From positions 1-41,301 of the forward strand of contig JAAESD010000121.1 in assembly GCA_024229695.1 (NCBI GenBank): a stretch of DNA of 41,301 bases, read 5' to 3'. The notes below the pieces were generated by a model, which saw only the letters and a list, made by a program, of their open reading frames with translations, had not been told where the DNA came from and did not search any database. Each line of letters begins with the position of its first letter. Within the stretch, counting starts at the first letter, position 1. Made by a program: the position numbers and the translations under genes. Source of the DNA: a bacterium (GTDB lineage Bacteria; Krumholzibacteriota; Krumholzibacteriia; LZORAL124-64-63). Below are positions 34,769-41,301 of this stretch, piece by piece.

Positions 34769-36082
34769 TTGGATTTAGTGAAACTGATTGAACAGAAAAA
34801 GAGAAAACAGGAATTAACACAAAATGAAATCAGAGAGCTGATAGAAGGATTTACTTCAGGTGCAGTTCCTGATTATCAGATGTCAGCATTTTTAATGGCT
34901 ACCTGGTTTAACGGAATGACTGAAGATGAGATTACAGCACTGACTGCCTCAATGATTGCTTCTGGAGAGGAACTGGATACAGGGTCGTTGGGAGAGTTTT
35001 CTGCCGACAAACACAGCACAGGTGGGGTAGGAGACAATGTTAGTCTGTTACTGGCGCCTCTGGCTGCTGCTTGTGGGTTAAAAGTGCCGATGCTGTCTGG
35101 ACGTGGTCTTGGTCATACTGGCGGTACTCTGGATAAACTTGAAGCTATTCCTGGCTATCGTATCGATATGTCCAATGAAGAATTTCTCGATATTACCAAC
35201 AGAGTTGGCTGTGCAATTATTGGTCAAAATAAAGATATCGCTCCTGCCGATGGTAAAATCTATGCGATGCGAGATGTTACTGGAACAGTAGATTGTGTCC
35301 CTCTGATCACTGCCAGTATAATGAGCAAAAAACTGGCTGCTGGCCCAAAGACAATAGTGATAGATCTCAAGGTTGGTTCCGGTGCGTTTATGACCAGCAT
35401 CGACGCAGCACGTGAACTGGCTGAATCATTAGTAAGAATTGGTAAATTGTGGGGCAGGAATATGTCGGTGATTTTTTCCGATATGTCACAGCCACTTGGA
35501 GTGGCAGTTGGTCATGCTAATGAAACGATTGAAGCTTTTGCTGCACTAAGACCTGAAGGTTTGGAGGACGCTCCAAGAGATCTGGTCGATCTTACTATTG
35601 CTCTAGTTGCTTCAATGCTGACGACTTCAGGGAAATGTGCCAGCGTTCAAGATGCTGAAAAACTTGTTAGAGATGTTTGGTCTAGGGGTAAGGCATTTTC
35701 AAAAATGGTTGAGTGGGTAGAAGCACAAGGCGGCCAAATAGATTCATCCAGACCAGACTTTGGATTAGAAGTAGCTCCCGAATTATTTGTGGTTAAAACG
35801 GAAAAAGCTGGTTTTGTCAGTGAAATAGATTGCAGGGCAATAGGGCTTTCTCTGAGACCTCTGAACGGCGCCAGAAGTTCAGTTGATGATAAACTTGACT
35901 TGAGTACAGGTGTTGAGTTTTTGGTTGCTGTAGGGCAGGAACTTGCTGTTGGGCAAGATATTGCAATAATCAAGGGGCATAATGCAGCTGCTGGCAAGCA
36001 AGCTGCATCGATGATTCTAAATGCTGTAGATATATCTGCCGGTACGGTTATGAGCAGAGACTTGATTATCGATAGAATCTAG
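34769..36082 (+). CDS. deoA: Thymidine / pyrimidine-nucleoside phosphorylase
   Basis: 437 residues. Signature ADKHSTGGVGDN (79-90), LSGRGLGHTGGTLDKLEAIPGY, RDVTGTVDCVPLITASIMSKKLA and LKVGSGAFM. It phosphorolyses (deoxy)uridine or thymidine to base plus (deoxy)ribose-1-phosphate, the substrate of DeoB. Sequence alone does not settle thymidine-specific (DeoA) against broad (Pdp) activity; the wording near the active site is closer to DeoA. TTG start at 34769 with TGGAG seven bases upstream; an in-frame GTG is three codons later. Its TAG overlaps the stop of the convergent PBP gene in a CTAG tetramer. Confidence 0.93.
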   Translation: MDLVKLIEQKKRKQELTQNEIRELIEGFTSGAVPDYQMSAFLMATWFNGMTEDEITALTASMIASGEELDTGSLGEFSADKHSTGGVGDNVSLLLAPLAAACGLKVPMLSGRGLGHTGGTLDKLEAIPGYRIDMSNEEFLDITNRVGCAIIGQNKDIAPADGKIYAMRDVTGTVDCVPLITASIMSKKLAAGPKTIVIDLKVGSGAFMTSIDAARELAESLVRIGKLWGRNMSVIFSDMSQPLGVAVGHANETIEAFAALRPEGLEDAPRDLVDLTIALVASMLTTSGKCASVQDAEKLVRDVWSRGKAFSKMVEWVEAQGGQIDSSRPDFGLEVAPELFVVKTEKAGFVSEIDCRAIGLSLRPLNGARSSVDDKLDLSTGVEFLVAVGQELAVGQDIAIIKGHNAAAGKQAASMILNAVDISAGTVMSRDLIIDRI

Positions 36083-38202
36083 AGGCCGAATTCATCTTCT
36101 TCACTATCAAGTGTATTGAAGTCCCGGTTCAGACCTTCGAAGTCTTGCAATGTCCCTCCATGCATGTCACATGTGCGTTGAGGGAAGTTGTTTTCCATAA
36201 ACACTTCTGTTTTGGTTGAGTCGCAATTTGTGGTGGCGAGCATACCAGAGCGCAGGCAGACCAATCTGTCCACAATACCTTTTGGCCTTGTGAATGGTTC
36301 GTCCGGTTTACCTTCAGTAATTTTACCCATATAATTAGCCCAGATCGGCATTGCCATATGTGCACCTGTGCCGTGCTTACCCATCGAGACTTTTTTATCA
36401 AAACCAACCCATACTCCAGCAGCATAGCTTGGTGTGAAACCTACAAACCAGGCATCAGTATAGTTGTTATACGTACCAGTCTTGCCAGCACCAGTTTTTG
36501 TGAAACCACGCCAGCGAGCTCCACGTGCAGTTCCCTCCTCCAAAGTGGAGGCCATCAGGTTACACATCATATATGCAGTGGCAGCATCCAGAACTTCAGA
36601 TTGTTGAATCAGGTTTTCTTCCAGGATTTCTCCATCAGCAGTTTCAACTCTGGTTATGAAGTAAGGTTCTACTCGAACACCATGATTAGCAAAGGATGCA
36701 TAAGCTGAGACCATTTCAAAAAGGTTCACTTCACCAGCTCCAAGAGCAAGCGCATGTACTGGCGGTAATTCAGTTTTAATGCCAAGCTTTCGTGCTTGTG
36801 CCAGAACAGGACCAACACCGAAATCATTTATAAGCTTGGCTGTAACAACATTTTTACTCCTGCTCAGACCGTAGCGCAGAGATATTTGACCCATAAACTT
36901 GTTATTGAAATTTTTAGGTCTCCACAGACTTACTCCTGTATCGATAACAACAGGTGAATCCAGTAATAGAGAACAGGGTGTATAGCCATGTTCCAGAGCA
37001 GTTAGATATACAATTGGCTTGAATATTGAGCCTGGTTGGCGATTTGCCTGAATTGCTAGATTGAACTTATAGTCGTCATATGACCTTCCGCCATAGAGAG
37101 CCAGTACTGCACCAGTTCTGGTGTCGATCAGAACCGATGCACTTTGCAGATACTCAATAGTCTCAGGTCTCTGCCCTTCAGCAGAAAGACTGTCAAACCT
37201 GGCACGGGTCATTTCAAAATTACTTTCCGCTTCCATTTTCAGTAAATGAGCTTCTGCAGCTTCGTCCATCCACTGTTGGTATTGCGGTATCATTGTAGTT
37301 GTTACTTTGAGACCGTCGGTGTATAGGCCATCGTAGCCGTACCTGGCTTCAATCTGTCTACGTATCTCTTCTACAAAATAGCTTCCCTGTTTGTCTCGTG
37401 CTTCACGATTCCCACTTGAGTCAACAGTTTGAACAGGCGTTTCATTAATTATTGAAGCTTCAGCGCTTGTCAGTGAACCATTAGCAACCATAGATATTAA
37501 AACTATGCGCCTTCTTTCATAGGCTCTGTCAAGGTGACGGAAAGGTGAGAAGGTGGTAGGACGGTTTGGCACTCCTGTAATCAATGTCATTTCTGCATCG
37601 TTGAGATCCCAGACATCTTTATTGAAAAAATAGTTGGCTGCTTCTTGAACCCCATACACTCCACTTCCAAAGAGTACTTGGTTGAGATACATCTCCAGGA
37701 TTTCATCTTTGCTGTAAGTCTGTTCAATCTGAATTGCAAGAATGACTTCTTTAATTTTCCGAGTGTATGTTTTTTCATTATCGAGGAATACATTTTTAGC
37801 AAGTTGCTGGGTTATGGTGCTGGCTCCAGGGCGAGTATTTGTTGTTAGATTTACCCAGACAGTTTTTATAATTCTTATCGGGTCAACACCATAATGACTG
37901 TAAAAACGTTTGTCTTCGATTGCCAGAAAAGCTTGCTGAAGCCTTGTGGGGATTTTTGAAAGAGGTACTATAGTCCGCTTTTCTCTGAAAAATTCTTTAA
38001 TTGTGTCACCTGTTGCAGCATAGACAACAGTCTTTCGAGGAGGTTCAATCGACCTGATTACTGAAAGCGATGGAAGATCCTTGGATAGTACCTGAAGCTG
38101 CCAAACGCTTGTTCCTACAAGAAAAAGGGTGAGTCCGGTTACTAGCAGAACCGAGATTCTTCCAGTATATTTAGGTAGTGTTGCGTTCAGTAAGTTCTTC
38201 AT
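36079..38202 (-). CDS. Class A penicillin-binding protein (PBP1A type)
   Basis: 707 residues; bifunctional peptidoglycan glycosyltransferase/transpeptidase. One membrane helix (about 16-36), then the GT51 domain with AIEDKRFYSHYGVD (catalytic Glu96) and RPGASTITQQLAKN, then the transpeptidase with SIFK (Ser392, Lys395), SKN (449-451) and KTG (574-576). The C-terminal tail has two to three Cys (CLRSGMLATTNC, RTCDMHGG) and is acidic. There is no Shine-Dalgarno before the ATG at 38202, and a promoter-like element ends about ten bases upstream. Confidence 0.96.
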   Translation of the reverse strand: MKNLLNATLPKYTGRISVLLVTGLTLFLVGTSVWQLQVLSKDLPSLSVIRSIEPPRKTVVYAATGDTIKEFFREKRTIVPLSKIPTRLQQAFLAIEDKRFYSHYGVDPIRIIKTVWVNLTTNTRPGASTITQQLAKNVFLDNEKTYTRKIKEVILAIQIEQTYSKDEILEMYLNQVLFGSGVYGVQEAANYFFNKDVWDLNDAEMTLITGVPNRPTTFSPFRHLDRAYERRRIVLISMVANGSLTSAEASIINETPVQTVDSSGNREARDKQGSYFVEEIRRQIEARYGYDGLYTDGLKVTTTMIPQYQQWMDEAAEAHLLKMEAESNFEMTRARFDSLSAEGQRPETIEYLQSASVLIDTRTGAVLALYGGRSYDDYKFNLAIQANRQPGSIFKPIVYLTALEHGYTPCSLLLDSPVVIDTGVSLWRPKNFNNKFMGQISLRYGLSRSKNVVTAKLINDFGVGPVLAQARKLGIKTELPPVHALALGAGEVNLFEMVSAYASFANHGVRVEPYFITRVETADGEILEENLIQQSEVLDAATAYMMCNLMASTLEEGTARGARWRGFTKTGAGKTGTYNNYTDAWFVGFTPSYAAGVWVGFDKKVSMGKHGTGAHMAMPIWANYMGKITEGKPDEPFTRPKGIVDRLVCLRSGMLATTNCDSTKTEVFMENNFPQRTCDMHGGTLQDFEGLNRDFNTLDSEEDEFGL

Positions 38203-38212
38203 GATACCGCGT

Positions 38213-38241
38213 AAATTAAACTAGTTTTCGCATAAGAGCAA
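38213..38241 (-). promoter_or_regulatory. Candidate promoter for the PBP1A gene, close to the start codon
   Basis: Minus strand: TTGCTC (38241-38236), 17-base spacer, TAATTT (38218-38213). The predicted transcription start would leave a leader of only about five bases before the ATG at 38202. Confidence 0.3.
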
Positions 38242-38302
38242 CTGTATAAACAGGGGCTGAAAAAAGGAGTTTCATTTTTTTTAAAAAAAGTGCTTTTTCT
38301 TT

Positions 38303-38331
38303 TTGACAAGTGAACAAATGGGGGCTAGTTT
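38303..38331 (+). promoter_or_regulatory. Candidate rRNA operon promoter with A/T-rich upstream element
   Basis: TTGACA (38303-38308), 17-base spacer, TAGTTT (38326-38331), then a GC-rich discriminator (ACCGCTCCG). Runs of T and A at 38270-38302 resemble an UP element. The leader to the 16S is about 315 bases and holds no gene I can support; it contains two hairpins near its end. Confidence 0.55.
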
Positions 38332-38560
38332 ACCGCTCCGTTGGTTGAGTGACTTGTTACTTCAGCTGACAGATCTGAAAACTGGTAACGGTTTGAGGCT
38401 CTACAGGTAAGTTAAGTTTTCTAAAAGAATTTGCTTGACTTCTTTTTTAGCCTGTAGTAACTTCTGCCGTCGACCCGTAAAACGGATTGTTCCGATGGCT
38501 GAAGCCTTTGGGGCCTGATCTTTGACAACGAAATAGCGTATGATTGACCCGACGATTTCT

Positions 38561-38579
38561 AGAGTGCTTCGCTCCAGAT
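38561..38579 (+). other. Hairpin in the rRNA leader
   Basis: CTAGAGTG pairs with CGCTCCAG around a short CTT loop, with one A-C mismatch and one G-U pair, about 75-90 bases before the 16S. No T-run follows. Confidence 0.3.
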
Positions 38580-38619
38580 TTATCTGCAGTGAAGTCCTTG
38601 AGTAATAAAAAACAAAAGA

Positions 38620-38651
38620 CAGAAGCATTGCTTCTGTTGTTATATATTTTA

Positions 38652-38655
<4 letters not shown>
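38620..38655 (+). other. Two tandem hairpins at the 16S 5' boundary
   Basis: CAGAAGC/GCTTCTG (38620-38636, 3-base loop) is followed at once by TTGTTA/TAACAA (38637-38655, 7-base loop), which reaches into the predicted first bases of the 16S. They are likely rRNA processing or folding elements. Confidence 0.45.
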
Positions 38656-40201
<1,546 letters not shown>

Positions 40202-40211
40202 CTAAGGAGAA

Positions 40212-40238
40212 AGACAATTTGCCCTTGGCAAGTTGTCT
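40212..40238 (+). other. 12-bp hairpin just after the 16S
   Basis: AGACAATTTGCC (40212-40223) pairs with GGCAAGTTGTCT (40227-40238) with one G-U pair and a 3-base loop, ten bases past the 16S 3' end. There is no T-run, so it is more likely a processing element than a terminator. Confidence 0.5.
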
Positions 40239-40317
40239 GTAGAGTAGAAGTCAGACGGTCTCATACGCTATTTCATTGTCAAATTCGGGTTTTTCCCTTT
40301 TGGCTTTATTACCAGGC

Positions 40318-40394
<77 letters not shown>

Positions 40395-40404
40395 CATTTT
40401 ACTT

Positions 40405-40480
40405 GGGGATATAGCTCAGCTGGAAGAGCATCGGCTTTGCAAGCCGGGGGTCGTCGGTTCGAGCCCGACTATCTCCACCA
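40405..40480 (+). tRNA. tRNA-Ala (TGC anticodon)
   Basis: 76 bases with encoded CCA. Acceptor GGGGATA/TATCTCC (one G-U pair), D arm GCTCAGCTGGAAGAGC, anticodon loop CTTTGCAAG region giving TGC, T loop GTTCGAGCC. Ten bases after tRNA-Ile. Confidence 0.98.
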
Positions 40481-40498
40481 CGCTTTTTTAAGCGATTA

Positions 40499-40511
40499 GT
40501 TCTTTGATAAC
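40499..40511 (+). promoter_or_regulatory. BoxA-like element before the 23S
   Basis: GTTCTTTGATAAC resembles the boxA antitermination sequence commonly found in the spacer before 23S genes. Confidence 0.45.
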
Positions 40512-40571
40512 CAAATATAGAGGGTAGTCAATTAAAAATAGGAGCACATCTAGGATGTAGTTTCTTGCTTT

Positions 40572-41301
<730 letters not shown>

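Overview
The window is a bacterial chromosomal segment rich in housekeeping genes. It carries a 16S-tRNA-Ile-tRNA-Ala-23S ribosomal RNA operon at the right end, and most protein genes read toward it on the + strand. A beta-barrel-like protein with a signal peptide, a lipoprotein, YajC and a class A penicillin-binding protein point to a Gram-negative (diderm) cell. The 16S has a canonical anti-Shine-Dalgarno end, and most genes have AGGAGG-like ribosome binding sites. TTG and GTG starts are common. The DNA looks moderately AT-rich. I cannot place the phylum by eye. The 16S and the gene content (PASTA protein beside rsmB/rpe, S16 with a long acidic tail) suggest an uncultured lineage near the FCB or PVC groups, which is only an inference.

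Layout: 1-81 is the lysine-rich tail of a truncated gene, followed by a bidirectional terminator and a convergent outer-membrane-type protein (151-975, minus). From a good promoter at 1127-1155 runs a long cluster: an EF-G-like GTPase, yebC, ruvC-ruvA-ruvB (Holliday junction processing), queA-tgt (queuosine), yajC, def-fmt-rsmB, a PASTA protein and rpe. A second cluster follows: ffh, rpsP, khpA, rimM, trmD, rplS, rnhB and yraN. Then come leuS and, 8 bases downstream, one gene for a 2096-residue protein. After that are a DUF2062 membrane protein (minus), tnaA with a coupled unknown gene, a lipoprotein gene, pfkA and rarA (minus), the nucleoside-salvage operon deoB-cdd-deoA, a PBP1A gene (minus), and the rRNA operon.

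The most interesting object is the 2096-residue protein at 20866-27156. Its C-terminal ~430 residues keep the outline of a UvrD-like SF1 helicase, but the Walker A lysine is gone. Residues ~1050-1360 keep the outline of a RecQ-like SF2 helicase, in which the DEAH position reads SDLR and the SAT position reads AST. A four-cysteine zinc ribbon sits between the two RecQ-like lobes. I read it as a relative of large RecQ-UvrD fusion helicases that has lost catalytic residues in both motors; this is a by-eye fold assignment and needs profile searches.

Other points of note: a recurring promoter pattern (TTG-type -35, 17-base spacer, -10 of form TAnTnT) upstream of several genes; two minus-strand genes (rarA, PBP1A) that look nearly leaderless; a hairpin abutting the rplS ribosome binding site; a hairpin plus 10-codon mini-ORF between yebC and ruvC; two convergent gene pairs that share palindromic stop tetramers; and strong local hairpins on both sides of the 16S gene. 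I see no insertion sequence, prophage or CRISPR array.
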